Below, in pieces: positions 21,979-32,468 of a DNA stretch of 64,000 nt. Positions within the stretch are counted from its first letter, which is position 1. Every line of letters starts with the position of its first letter. The stretch is from NCBI GenBank assembly GCA_963853835.1, contig OY970824.1, positions 69,822,372 through 69,886,371 of the forward strand. The letters are read 5' to 3'. The DNA is from Calendula officinalis (lineage: Eukaryota; Streptophyta; Magnoliopsida; Asterales; Asteraceae). The position numbers and the translations under genes were made by a program. The notes under the pieces were generated by a model. It was not told the DNA's origin. It searched no databases and was given only the letters and a program-made list of their open reading frames with translations.

Positions 21979-23148
21979 TCTTGGTCCCTTGTTTCTTGAA
22001 ATCTTGTGCCTAAAATTATATCATATCAATTCATCAGCATTTTCCTCTTAAAAGGAGGTTAAAAGATTCAAAACATACCCTTTGATGTAATTTGGTTAAA
22101 TCAAATTGTAAAAAACGATATAAATTGGCTACATAAAAGTAGTACAGTATAAATAAAAGTTCATTACATAAAAAAGATAGGTTTTGAATATATATTACAT
22201 CAAAAGACTACATTTTGCGTATGTATATTTTCCCAAATATAAACTATAGACAGACCTGATTTTTAAGATTATCGGTTTTATCAACCAGTAGTTCAATCTT
22301 CTCTCCGCGATCAAGAACCTGAACAGAACAAATATGATTCAAACAAAATTAATGAAATAAAAAGAAATTATAGGCCGTTCAAAAAAATAAATAAATAAAA
22401 ATAAAAATTATAGCCATGTTCAAGATCTAAGTTACCTTCTCAACATTCTCCATCATCACTCCTTTGACTTCAGAAACCTGAGCCTTAACCTTAGCAATCT
22501 TGCTAATTTCTTCAGGATGCGAGATACAGTACCTCATATGCTCCTTCATTTTCGATCTGAAAATAACCAAAAATGTTAATGAAGAGAATATATTTGTATA
22601 TACACACTATATATACGTACTCGAACTCTTTGTTGAGGCTCTTGGCACCAGCAGTTTTCCCTTTGCCTGTGCCATACTTTTTATAAAAATCTTCCTTCGC
22701 AATGGGAAGTTCCCTTCCAGCAGATTCAACTGCCACAACACAGTATGCTGCAGGGCACACAATTGAAGTGTAATTACAACTAATTTTCAATATAAATAAC
22801 CCCAAATATCCATTTGAACAGAAAATATTCATGTGACATACCTTTTATTTCCCAGAATTAATAAAAATAAAAAGGACATATTGTCATTATACAAAAGTTC
22901 TTCCAAATCTAAACATGTAATCGATCTAAATGTGGTGATTACATCGTAAATCAAATCCAAACAATGATAAATGAGAAACACAGATCACACAAATACAAAT
23001 CAACCTAAAAATTCCATAAGAACATTGACTCACTGAATCCTTGGTCAATGTTGTAATTGAAGGTATGGCCATCGCAATTATAAGTAAATCGATTGTTTGT
23101 TGCAGGGAGTTTTTGAAGACATTGGGCGGCAACGGCTTGAAAATTTCC

Positions 23149-23420
23149 TGATAGAGTCTATTATCCGTTGGAAGTTAGGAAAGCAAATAAAAGAATTCAA
23201 TGAATAAAGCTGATTGGGTCAAAAGCATGTGGAGCAAGATACACGTGATTAACCAAGTCATAAGCTATTTCCTTTATTTTAGTAGTCTTCCAGATTTTTA
23301 GACTAGTTTGTTATTTTCAATTTTTGTTTACGTTATTTCCTCTTGTATTTAAAGCCGGTCAGGCAGTTGATAATATCATCAAAAATTTGGCTGTGAAATA
23401 CCTGTGATTAAACTCTTTCA
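23149..23420 (+). repeat. Z 5' LTR
   Basis: 272 bp, TGATAGAGTC to AACTCTTTCA; TATTTAAAG lies at about 23347. The primer-binding site follows immediately. Confidence 0.9.
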
Positions 23421-23434
23421 TTTGGTATCAGAGC
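23421..23434 (+). other. Z primer-binding site
   Basis: TTTGGTATCAGAGC directly follows the LTR end, complementary to initiator tRNA-Met. Confidence 0.85.
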
Positions 23435-23470
23435 AAAATAGCCGATCACTAAAAAGAGAGATAACTCAAA

Positions 23471-26352
23471 ATGAGCGAAGACAAGTTGAAGGTGCCAGTC
23501 TTTGATGGTCATTATGAGCATTGGAGTGAGATGATGGAAAATTTGCTGCGTGCAAAACAGGTGTGGAACCTGATCGATCCAGGAATTAGAGAACCCGCTG
23601 TTGGGGTTGCTCAAAGTGAAGCAGAGAAGAAGAGGCTGGAAGAGCTGCGAATGAAAGATTTGCAGGTCAAACATTACCTGTATCAAGCAATTGATAGGGT
23701 CACTTTATAGCAGATCCTGGATAGGAGAACGTCCAAGGCTGTGTGGGACTCGATGAAAAGAAGATTTGCAGGAAATGATCGAGTCAAGAAGTCCATGTTG
23801 CAGAAACTTCGAAGGGACTTCGAGGTTCTTGAAATGAAGGTGAATGAAACTATCCCTGAGTACTTTGGCAGGGTGCTGACAATATCCAATCAAATGAGAA
23901 GTAATGGAGAAGCAATGCCCGATGTCAAGATCGTTGAAAAAATTCTTCGAACTCTCACTGAAAAATACATATATGTGTTGGTATCAATCGAAGAATCGAA
24001 GAACATTGAAGAAATGTCCATAGACGCACTGCAAAGTACTCTGATCGTTCGCGAGCAAAAGTTCAAGAAAAATGAGAAAGAAGAAGAACAAGCATTGAAG
24101 GTAGATGCTGAAAACAGTTACAGTTATTATGCTCGGGGACGAGGGAGAGGCCGTTTCAATAATAGAGGAAGGGGACGTGGACGAGGAAGACAGTCCTTCA
24201 ACAAGGAAACAGTTGAATGTTACAATTTTCACAGGTTGGGGCATTATTCTTACGAATGCCCGAATGCAAAAGAAGTCAATTATGCTGATTTTGACGAAAG
24301 TGAAGAAATCATGTTGATGGCAGCAACAAATGAAGAAGAAAAAGGGCAGATTAATGTGACTAATACACCTAAAAACAAAGGCATGTTGTGGTTTTTGGAC
24401 TCGGGGTGCTCAAATCACATGTGTGGTAACAAAGAAAGGTTTATTGATCTGGATCAAACCTTCTCGAACACAGTGAAATTGGGAAACAACACCCGCATGA
24501 CTGTTGGCGGTAAAGGAAACGTGAAGTTGTTTTTGAGTGGTACAACATATGTAATTAAAGATGTGTATTTTGTACCGGACCTCAAAAATAATTTACTTAG
24601 TGTGGGGCAGCTTCAACAAAAAGGATTATCCTTTCTGTTCCAACTCGATGTCTGCAAGGCGTATCATCCAGACAAGGGACTGGTGTTCCAAAGTTACATG
24701 AGCTCAAACCGAATGTTTCCACTCAGTGAAGATGCCAACGAAATTGATGTACAAAAGACAGATGGATGCCTATATTCTAGTGACGATGACGTTTCGAGGC
24801 TATGGCATGAGCGGTTGGGGCATATTAGCAAGACCAGCATGAAAATGCTCCAACAAAATGGAATGGTACGCTGCTTGCCTGAATTTGCAGCTGATGCAAC
24901 CATTTGTGGTGATTGCATGATAGGAAAGCAGTCAAGAGAAGCTATACCAAAGTCAAGTACATGGCGTGCAACAGAAATATTGGAACAGGTGCATTCAGAT
25001 ATATGCGGTCCAATCACACCATCGTCACATACGGGTAACAAATATTTCATAAGTTTCATTGACGATTATAGCCGGAAAGGTTGGGTTTACTTGTTGACAG
25101 AAAAATCGCAAGCTTTTGAGAGTTTCAAGGATTTCAAAGTTAAAGTTGAAACCGAAACCGGGAAGATGGTTAAAGCTCTACGAACAGATAGGGGAGGAGA
25201 GTACCTTTCTGATGCATTCAACAAGTTTTGCAAAGAGCATGGAATAAAACGGCAGCTGACCACAAGCTTCACTCCCCAGCAAAACGGAGTGGCGGAACGG
25301 AAAAATAGAACGGTCATAAATATGGTGGTAACTCTAATGTCTGCTAAAAATATGCCTAAAATGTTTTGGGCTGAAGCAACTCGTTGGAGTTTTTATTTAT
25401 TGAACAGGAGTACAACTAAAGCTCTTGCAAATATGACCCCACAAGAGGCTTGGAGTGGTGTCAAGCCTACTGTTGAACATCTTCGTATATGGGGATGCCT
25501 GGCGCATGTCCACATACCCAAGGAGAAACGCACTAAACTTTATAACAAGAGTTTTGTTTGTGTGTTAACAGGTGTAAGTGACGAGTCAAAGGCATATCGA
25601 CTCATTGATCCACAAACAATGAAGGTCGTAACAAGCAGAGATGTCATATTTGAAGAACATAAAGGCTAGGATTGGAATCAAAGCAAAGAAAACAAAGTTG
25701 ATGAAGAGGAACTTGCATGGGGAAATTACGATTTTAATGATGAAGAATATGTCGTTATTGACCAAGAAGGTGCTGTTGAGCAACAAGTCTTGGCCGAACC
25801 AACTCAGCAAATCAATACTTCCGGCCCTAGCAGTACTCAAGCTAGGGAGGGAAGACAAAGAAGAACACCTAGCTACTTGAAAGATTATGTTACCGGTGAA
25901 AATCTAGAAGATGTTGAGTTGAATGTTGCAGAAACAAATCATTACGATCCAGTTCACTATGACGAGGCAGTAAAAGAAGTCAAATGGAGAAGGGCAATGG
26001 ATAATGAAATCGAGATGATTGAAAAGAACCAAACTTGGCGCCTGGTTGATCTACCAGAAGGTGCCAAATGCATCGGTGTGAAATGGATTTACAAGACCAA
26101 ACTTAATGAAAAAGGTGAGGTCGAAAAGCATAAAGCAAGACTGGTGGTTAGAGGCTACGGGCAAGAATTCGGAATTGATTATTTGGAGGTGTATGCACCG
26201 GTGGCGAGAATGGATACCATACGGTTGATGATCGCTCTAGCAGCCCAAAAAGGCTGGAATATTTATCAAATGGATGTAAAATCCGCATTCCTTCACGGGA
26301 TTTTGCAAGAAGATGTATACGTTCAACAACCGCAGGGTTACCTTGTGAAGAA
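23471..26352 (+). pseudogene. Z gag-pol polyprotein, interrupted
   Basis: One frame from ATG 23471 to the Gypsy junction, broken only by two TAG codons (23708-23710 in gag, 25667-25669 after integrase). Order: gag (FDGHYEHWSEMMENLL), RG-rich stretch, zinc knuckle CYNFHRLGHYSYEC whose second Cys is Phe (codon 24227-24229), protease (WFLDSGCSNHMCG), integrase with HX3-4H zinc site and DDE residues (HSDICGP, FIDDYSRKGW, RTDRGGEY, QNGVAERKN), then the start of reverse transcriptase (WRLVDLPEGAKCIGVKWIYK, YQMDVKSAFLHG). The YVDD region is absent. Not able to make a full polyprotein. Confidence 0.9.
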
Positions 26353-27768
26353 TGTAACGACCCGAAATTGTAAATAAATAAAATATGTAAAAATATGATA
26401 ATTATGGATAAATCATATAAAACACGTGGAAATTGGTTTCGTGTCGTTTGGACACCGTACGAGAAAGTTATGGGCGAAACCGGGTCAAGACAATTGATGA
26501 AAAGTGCAGCCCTGCTGCCTTAAGGAGTTCGCGACGCGAACTTCCGATCACGATCGGGAAATCGGGCCAGGGAGTTTGGCCATGGGTCGCTAAGAAGATC
26601 GCGTCTGGGTAACGATCGTTAAGTATGCGTACGACTTGTGGAGTTAGCGACGCGAACTTAGTTCGCGCCGTGAACTCTGGGCGACCAGCATTAAAGTCGG
26701 GTTTGAGCTCATTTATTGCAAAAAAAAAACCCTAGTTTTCTCCCTCTCGAGCTTCTGAACGATTTTGAGTGCAAATCATCATTTGGAGCAGATTTCTTGG
26801 TCAAATCTTGTGATTCTTCACTCCTAGTGGAAGATTAAAGGTAAATCTTCACTCTTTCATCTTTGTAGCTCAAGATCTATGGATCTTGAAGCTAGGGTTT
26901 GAAACCCTAGCTCTTGGGTTGGTGATTTATGGTGAAATAAATGTTGTATACACTTAATAGATGGTATATTAACAAGGGAATCAAGTGTATGGTTAAGATT
27001 TGCAAGAATCTTAAGGGTTGGTTAAACCTAGGGTTTGGTAATCACCATATTTGGGGGAAATGGATTGATGGGTGTTATCTAGAGGTAGATGAACACATTG
27101 GTATTAGTATGTGATGATAATCTTGTTGTGATAATTGTTTTAGACATTCGGTGAAGTGTTGAAGTGGACAATTTGTGAGCAAGGAACCGGCGGAAAGAAT
27201 ACGGTTAAAGCACCTTTATTGTAAGGTGAGTACGTGTGGACTTTACTGAGTACATAGCCTATGAAATACATTTTTATTACTTGTGTTATGGTCTATTTGC
27301 TTAATTGTGTAGACTAGTAGTTGATAGTTAGTTATACCTATGATAGTATTGAACTAACTTGTTTGATGATAGACGTGATAGCCGAGGGCTAGATTGACAT
27401 AACCATAGGGTTATGATGAGGTTGAGATGATGTGATGATACGGGAGACTCCCCGGTCATGAGGTGTGGATTGAGGGGCAGTTGGGATGGATTTCCCATCG
27501 ACTCTTCCACGTTAGTGGTCTTACTCATTGGACGTATTCCGGTGGGCAAGGCAGGTATCGGTAGCGTGGGCGATCCTTTTGCCGATACCTTGTTTCTAGT
27601 TAGCTCGGGGGCGACCCGATAACTAGATATGTATGTGATTCTAGCTAGTTCGGGGGCAACCCGATAGTTAGACGTGATTGCTAGGTAAGCAAGGTTGATA
27701 GGGTCACACTAAGGTGACTAGATTGGATAGTTGGATATATATATGTATGTTGATTGGTTATATGAAAC
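26353..27768 (+). mobile_element. W1: Gypsy LTR, truncated on its right, relative of V
   Basis: Starts TGTAACGACCCGAAATT and aligns in order with the V LTR (GTGGAAATTGGTTTCGTGTC, AAAAGTGCAGCC, the GTTCGCG palindromes, GTGAGTAC...CTGAGTACATAG). No TGTTACA end is reached; at about 27768 it joins integrase sequence of another element. It sits in the Z reading frame after the codons GYLVKN. Confidence 0.75.
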
Positions 27769-28854
27769 GTGACATTTCATTTTATTATCGTGACCAAATT
27801 GCCGCGTACTCAAAGGGGTCACGATATGATTTGGGTTATAGTTGACCGTTTAACGAAGAGTGCTCATTTCTTGGCGACTAGTGAGACCGCCTCACTTAGT
27901 AAATTGGCGAAATTGTACATTGACGAAGTGGTATCCCGGCATGGTATTCCGATTTCTATTGTGTCCGATAGAGATCCCCGTTTTGCTTCAAACTTTTGGA
28001 ATAGCTTGCAACGAGAATTGGGGACGCGGGTGAATTTAAGTACCGCGTACCACCCCCAAACCGATGGGCAATCGGAAAGAACGATACAAACGCTAGAAGA
28101 TATGTTGCGGGCTTGCGTGTTAGAGTACGGCGGGTCATGGGATTCACACCTACCGTTGATCGAGTTTGCTTATAATAACTCGTATCACTCAAGTATTAAG
28201 ATGCCACCGTATGAGATGTTGTATGGGCGTCGGTGCCGAGCCCCGACGTGTTGGTTGGAAGCGGGTGAGAAACAATATGCGGGGCCCGATATTGTACAAA
28301 TGACCGCGGATAAAGTTGCTATTGCGCGAGAAAAGTTGAAAGCCACCCGTGACCGACAAAAGATGTATGCCGATCCAAGACGTAGACCCGCTACGTTCTC
28401 GGAAAATGAGATGGTTTACTTGAAGGTATCACCTTGGAAGGGTGTTATTCGTTTTGGAAAACGAGGAAAGTTGGCCCCGAGGTTTATTGGGCCGTTTCGA
28501 ATTAGTAAGGTGGTAAATTCTCAATCGGTAACACTTGAGTTACCCCCGGAGTTGTCGGCAATACACAACACTTTCAACATTTGCTACTTGAGAAAGTGTA
28601 ACATCGAAGATCCGAGCCAAATTCTCCCGGTGCAAGAGTTGCGGGTTGATACGAAGAAGAGATTGGTCGAAGAACCGATGGAGTTATTAGACCGAAAAGT
28701 AACGAAATTGAGAAAGAAACAGATTCCTATGGTTCTAGTAAAGTGGAAGCACAGTTTGGGGGCGAATATGACGTGGGAGACCGAGGCCGATATGCGGGAA
28801 CGTTATCCCTCCTTATTTGATCGAGATGGGATTCCGGGGACGGAATCTTCTTAA
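27769..28854 (+). pseudogene. Gypsy (chromovirus-type) integrase C-terminal half
   Basis: Open frame of about 360 codons without a natural start. It begins in the integrase core (VTKLPRTQRGHDMIWVIVDR), contains the catalytic Asp and Glu region (IVSDRDPRFASNFW, TAYHPQTDGQSERTIQTLED), the GPY/F-type module (GKLAPRFIGPFRI) and ends in a chromodomain-like tail (VLVKWKHSLGANMTWETE). The zinc-binding N-terminus and everything upstream is missing. Followed by polypurine tract AAGTGGGGGAGAGT. Confidence 0.88.
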
Positions 28855-28866
28855 GTGGGGGAGAGT

Positions 28867-31027
28867 TGTAACATCCCAAAACCCGGCCTAGTAGTTTATT
28901 GACCTTAAGGTATCTTATTAAATGATTATCTGATTAAATGCTTAGTTAATTTAATTAGCCTGCTGTCCTTTGCGGTATTTTAACCAAGGGGTTAAAATAC
29001 CCGACTTGTGAATTATTTGGAATGAAAGCATGATTTTTATATATTTGGGTTCCTTGTTAAATATCGTTTCCAAAAATGTTTTCGTTATGAAAATTGGAGT
29101 CCGTTTGCTATTTTAAATAAATTAACTTCGAAAGGGACTTTTCAGACATATACTGATAATTAATGCAAAAGCCACAAAGGGGTCCCACCCCCTTGTGTAG
29201 GCCGGTCAAGAGAGAGGGAGGGAGAAACCCTCCTTTTCTTCCTTGTCTTTTTGTTTAAACATTATCTTCTTTCACTATTTCATTGCTCAAGTTTCTCTCC
29301 ATCTTTTGTGCTTGCTTTGAGCTTGTTCTTGACAAATCCTTGTGCTAGGACCCGAAATCTACCCTAGTGTTGGTAGAGAAGAAGTCTAGAAGTAAGCTAC
29401 ACCTTCTCCCTTACTTGTCCATGTTGTTCTTGAACTTTGTTATGAACTAGGGTTTGTGATCTTGAGTGTTTTATGGATGAATCTTGAAATGGATGTTGTT
29501 TTATGTGTTTATGCAAGCTTTTACATCTTTTGTATGGTTGTTTGTTGAAGGAATACAAGATTTGGTGAAAATCACCTTCAACCTCCATTAATGGTGGAAG
29601 TTGAAGGTGGGTTTTGACAAATCTTGGATTTCTTGAGTTATGGTTGGATAGAATTGTTTATTAGGTTGTAAAATCATGTTTGTTAAGTTATGGATGTTAA
29701 AAACCTAGTATTGATCAATTGGTGAAGTAGTGTAACTAGTGTTTGGATGATTTTGTCAAAATGGTTAACTAGTGATCTTGGAAGTATCATACTTGGATTT
29801 GTGATGGTTATGATCTTGATGGAATTGTTAGATGATTATGAATTGCTAGTTAAAGATTAAATTGCTAGTTAATGGAAAGGTGGAAGTGTTTGGATCATGT
29901 TCGGGTTTTTGGCCCGTTTGGGTCAACTAGTTGTGAATACTTGCTAAATGGTCAAAATGGTCAATTGTATTGATGAAGGAATTGTGCTAGTTGGAAATGT
30001 CATAAAATACACATTTTGTGAGTCTTGTGTGGTTAGTTATTGAAATTGATGATTTTGACAATTCGGTGGATTATCACTAACTCGGTATATTGTTGACAGG
30101 AACCGGGAAGGATACTCAGTGATACTAGCTCACTGAGTTAAGGAATCGGAAGTTGAAAGGTGAGTGGATTCGACCTACAACTCGGGTTTCGGTTTTTTCA
30201 CTTGGTATTGTCTTGTTGGTGAAAAATGCAGAAAAATCGCCAGTTGAAGAGAGTTCGCGACGCGAACTTTAGTTAGCGATCGCGAAGTCAGTCCAGAGAA
30301 ATTGGTTGGTCGTCGCGAAGTAGTTCACGACTGAGTTCCCGACGCGAACCCTAGTTCGCGATCGCGAACTAGAGTTCGCGATTGGGAACTCAGTTTGACG
30401 TTTTTTTCGCGGTGTCCTTCGTAGCTAGTTGACTTGTTATGTATGCCTAGTGTTAGGGAATACCATACATGACTAGGTGCACCATTCGGGATGAGGTCAG
30501 TGTCGGAAGGAGAACGGATGGGCATCGGGTATCGACTAAACGGGTATCCGACCTTACCTGTATTTGTTGCATGGTTAAGGGGAGGGAGTTGCCCGGGTGT
30601 TGGATACGAAACGCTATCGGTTACCGTGGTTTTGGCCGACCATGGTTTAAGGCCCGCAAAGCCGCCGATCCTCTCAAAAAGTGATTACCCAACCGGAGAT
30701 GTTTTTATAACTTCCGTGTTTAAGTGACCAGTGTAGTTGCTAGTGTGGTTGATAGTGTTAGGAATTCATTCACTTAGCTTTTGTGCTAATCCCTCCCTTA
30801 TTGACACATTTCAGGTTGGATGGCTTGAACGGGTCGGGCTTGGACGGGAAGTTTGACCATGCTTAAATTATATTTTGTAAAATGAGTCGTGTCTAGTAAT
30901 ACCGTTTTTTAAATAACTTTGGTTGTAATATTTTGTGGGACCACGTTTCGTAAACCTAACTAACTAGTTGCTTCCGTACTTAGTCTAATACTTAATTGCC
31001 TTTTAAAAAAAAAAATGCGGTGTTACA
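28867..31027 (+). repeat. W2: 2,161-bp Gypsy LTR
   Basis: TGTAACATCCCAAAACC to GCGGTGTTACA. It is preceded by a polypurine tract and integrase, as a 3' LTR should be, and followed by a primer-binding site and gag, as a 5' LTR should be, so it is the shared LTR of two internal regions or a recombinant. It holds its own block of GTTCGCGACGCGAAC-type palindromes at about 30248-30395 and differs from the W1/V LTR elsewhere. Confidence 0.8.
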
Positions 31028-31042
31028 ACTTGGTATCAGAGC
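31028..31042 (+). other. W2 primer-binding site
   Basis: ACTTGGTATCAGAGC directly follows the W2 LTR end. Confidence 0.8.
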
Positions 31043-31218
31043 TTCGGTTTGGCGATGGATACATGGGGTTGGTGTTCCATTCCCAAATCGTGGCTCGTGT
31101 GTTGGTCAAACCTTCCGGTCAAAGGGGATTAGGGCAAGTGTGAATTGGGTTTAGTAGTTAGTATATGTGTACTAACGAGTTAAACTAAGCCTTGGTGAGA
31201 TGTTGTGTTTTGTAGCAG

Positions 31219-31501
31219 GAATGGCTACGGATGGAAACACCTTGGATAATATCCCACCGAACACGAACCTTGGGAACGATGGAGCAGCGGGCTCGGGGGG
31301 TGATGAAATACCGAATGAAGAATATATCTTATTGTTGGAAACACGGAATATGGAACTTGAAGATACCATTAGGGCTCTTCGCCACAGTCAACCGACTGAG
31401 CCGCGACCCGAGGCTCGGTCTACCTTGCCACCTCCAACTCAAGCAAACCCACCCCCACACTTCACTCAAACCACTCAAAATCCCGTCTTTCCCCAAAATG
31501 A
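31219..31501 (+). pseudogene. Gypsy gag N-terminal fragment
   Basis: MATDGNTLDNIPPNTNLGND, then a short coiled stretch (EEYILLLETRNMELEDTIRAL) and a Pro/Thr/Gln-rich region, the usual start of chromovirus gag. It ends at the rearrangement junction at 31502. Confidence 0.7.
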
Positions 31502-31523
31502 CTCCGGTTGGGTAATCACTTTT
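31502..31523. repeat. 22-bp inverted copy of 30678-30699 at a junction (templated filler)
   Basis: CTCCGGTTGGGTAATCACTT plus TT is the exact reverse complement of bases about 820 bp upstream inside the W2 LTR. It lies precisely between Gypsy gag and Copia pol sequence. Confidence 0.8.
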
Positions 31524-31706
31524 GGTGTTAGGTTTCATTTCTTGAGAAACCTAGTTGATGATGGAATTGTTGAGCTGGAGTATGTTGAGACCAGAGAACA
31601 ATTAGCAGATATTCTTACCAAGCCCTTGCATCGTGAAGATTTTCAAAGGCTTAGGGAAAGGCTTGGAGTATGCTCACTTAAGGACAAACAAGACATGGAA
31701 GCATAG
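31524..31706 (+). pseudogene. Z pol C-terminal tail
   Basis: GVRFHFLRNLVDDGIVELEY, TREQLADILTKPLHREDFQ and LKDKQDMEA stop: the end of Copia RNase H. Its upstream part is missing; the open frame upstream is a chance fusion with Gypsy gag. Confidence 0.88.
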
Positions 31707-31725
31707 TCTTGTTTGAGGGAGGGTT

Positions 31726-31997
31726 TGATAGAGTCTATTATCCGTTGGAAGTTAGGAAAGCAAATAAAAGAATTCAATGAATAAAGCTGATTGGGTCAAA
31801 AGCATGTGGAGCAAGATACACGTGATTAACCAAGTCATAAGCTATTTCCTTTATTTTAGTAGTCTTCCAGATTTTTAGACTAGTTTGTTATTTTCAATTT
31901 TTGTCTACGTTATTTCCTCTTGTATTTAAAGCCGGTCAGGCAATTGATAATATCATCAAAAATTTGGCTGTGAAATACCTGTGATTAAACTCTTTCA
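31726..31997 (+). repeat. Z 3' LTR
   Basis: 272 bp, same ends as the 5' LTR. The next base on the right is VAMP exon 1. Confidence 0.9.
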
Positions 31998-32071
31998 AAC
32001 TCTGTGTACTCAGCTAGGATCACCGTTCCTCTAGCCACAAAACTGTAGATTAGAGATCCTTGTTCAGGCAT

Positions 32072-32468
32072 GTTAATTTCTTACCGGACATAAAAAGGCT
32101 TAAGAGTTTCCGGGAGAGTGATCGGAAAAGGATAATTGAAATGAGAATAGTTTGTGTGGAAGAACAGAGAAGGCGTGAAACATTTTTGTGAGAGAGAGAA
32201 AATGTAGGAAACAATATCAAGTAAATTTGTTGTAAAATATGTAAATTTGCTACACATTTTTGAAATTGACTTATTTGCTACGAAACAACATAAACTTTGC
32301 AAAAGGTTAATATATACATGTTCGTCTCCAGTGATTTGGTTTTGGTATTTTTAGATACAAAATGTATAATTACCAAAGAAAAACATTGTCAAACAAAACA
32401 AAGTTGTCCACATTTTACAAACTCATATTGTCAAAAAGTCTTTAATCCATAACAACTCTTTCAAAACA
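32072..32468. other. Upstream of the VAMP gene and downstream of the F-box gene
   Basis: Presumed 5' leader and promoter of the VAMP gene (32072 onward) and 3' flank of the PP2-B gene. I see no ORF or repeat of note. Confidence 0.3.

Larger units (their letters stand above)
23149..31997 (+). mobile_element. Z: Copia retrotransposon in the VAMP longin exon, with Gypsy pieces inside
   Basis: 272-bp LTRs at 23149-23420 and 31726-31997 (two differences noticed: GTTTACG/GTCTACG, GCAGTTG/GCAATTG). Primer-binding site TTTGGTATCAGAGC at 23421, polypurine tract TTTGAGGGAGGGTTT before the 3' LTR. gag-pol runs 23471-26352 and resumes at about 31524; the middle of pol (most of reverse transcriptase and RNase H) is gone and replaced by Gypsy sequence. 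The flanks are VAMP coding on both sides, but show no target duplication (TTTCC left, AACTC right). Confidence 0.85.
5867..32071 (-). pseudogene. VAMP72-type R-SNARE (longin synaptobrevin) gene split by two retrotransposon complexes
   Basis: Coding pieces on the minus strand, in gene order: 31998-32071 (ATG at 32071, start MPEQGSLIYSFVARGTVILA), 23034-23148 (longin domain, FTYNCDGHTFNY), 22621-22747, 22436-22556 (MKEHMRYC, VKGVMMENVEK), 22256-22318 (SNARE motif VLDRGEKIELLVDKTDNL), 21979-22009 (AQDFKKQGTK) and 5867-5996 (KMKRKMWIQIM, then a hydrophobic anchor and GFKCFDQN stop). Introns are GT-AG. Total length, about 219 codons, matches the plant VAMP721/722 family, R-SNAREs of secretory vesicles fusing at the plasma membrane. 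Two coding exons are interrupted: by 15,982 bp at 5997-21978 with a CAAGA duplication that restores the frame when collapsed, and by 8,849 bp at 23149-31997, where no duplication is seen and about 4 nt are missing. Exon 22621-22747 also lacks about five residues usual after the GRxxP motif. The anchor can no longer be encoded without removing the insert. Confidence 0.92.

Noticed and set aside
30325..30727. ORFs in the W2 LTR
   Set aside because: Inside a non-coding LTR and partly made by the GTTCGCG palindromes.
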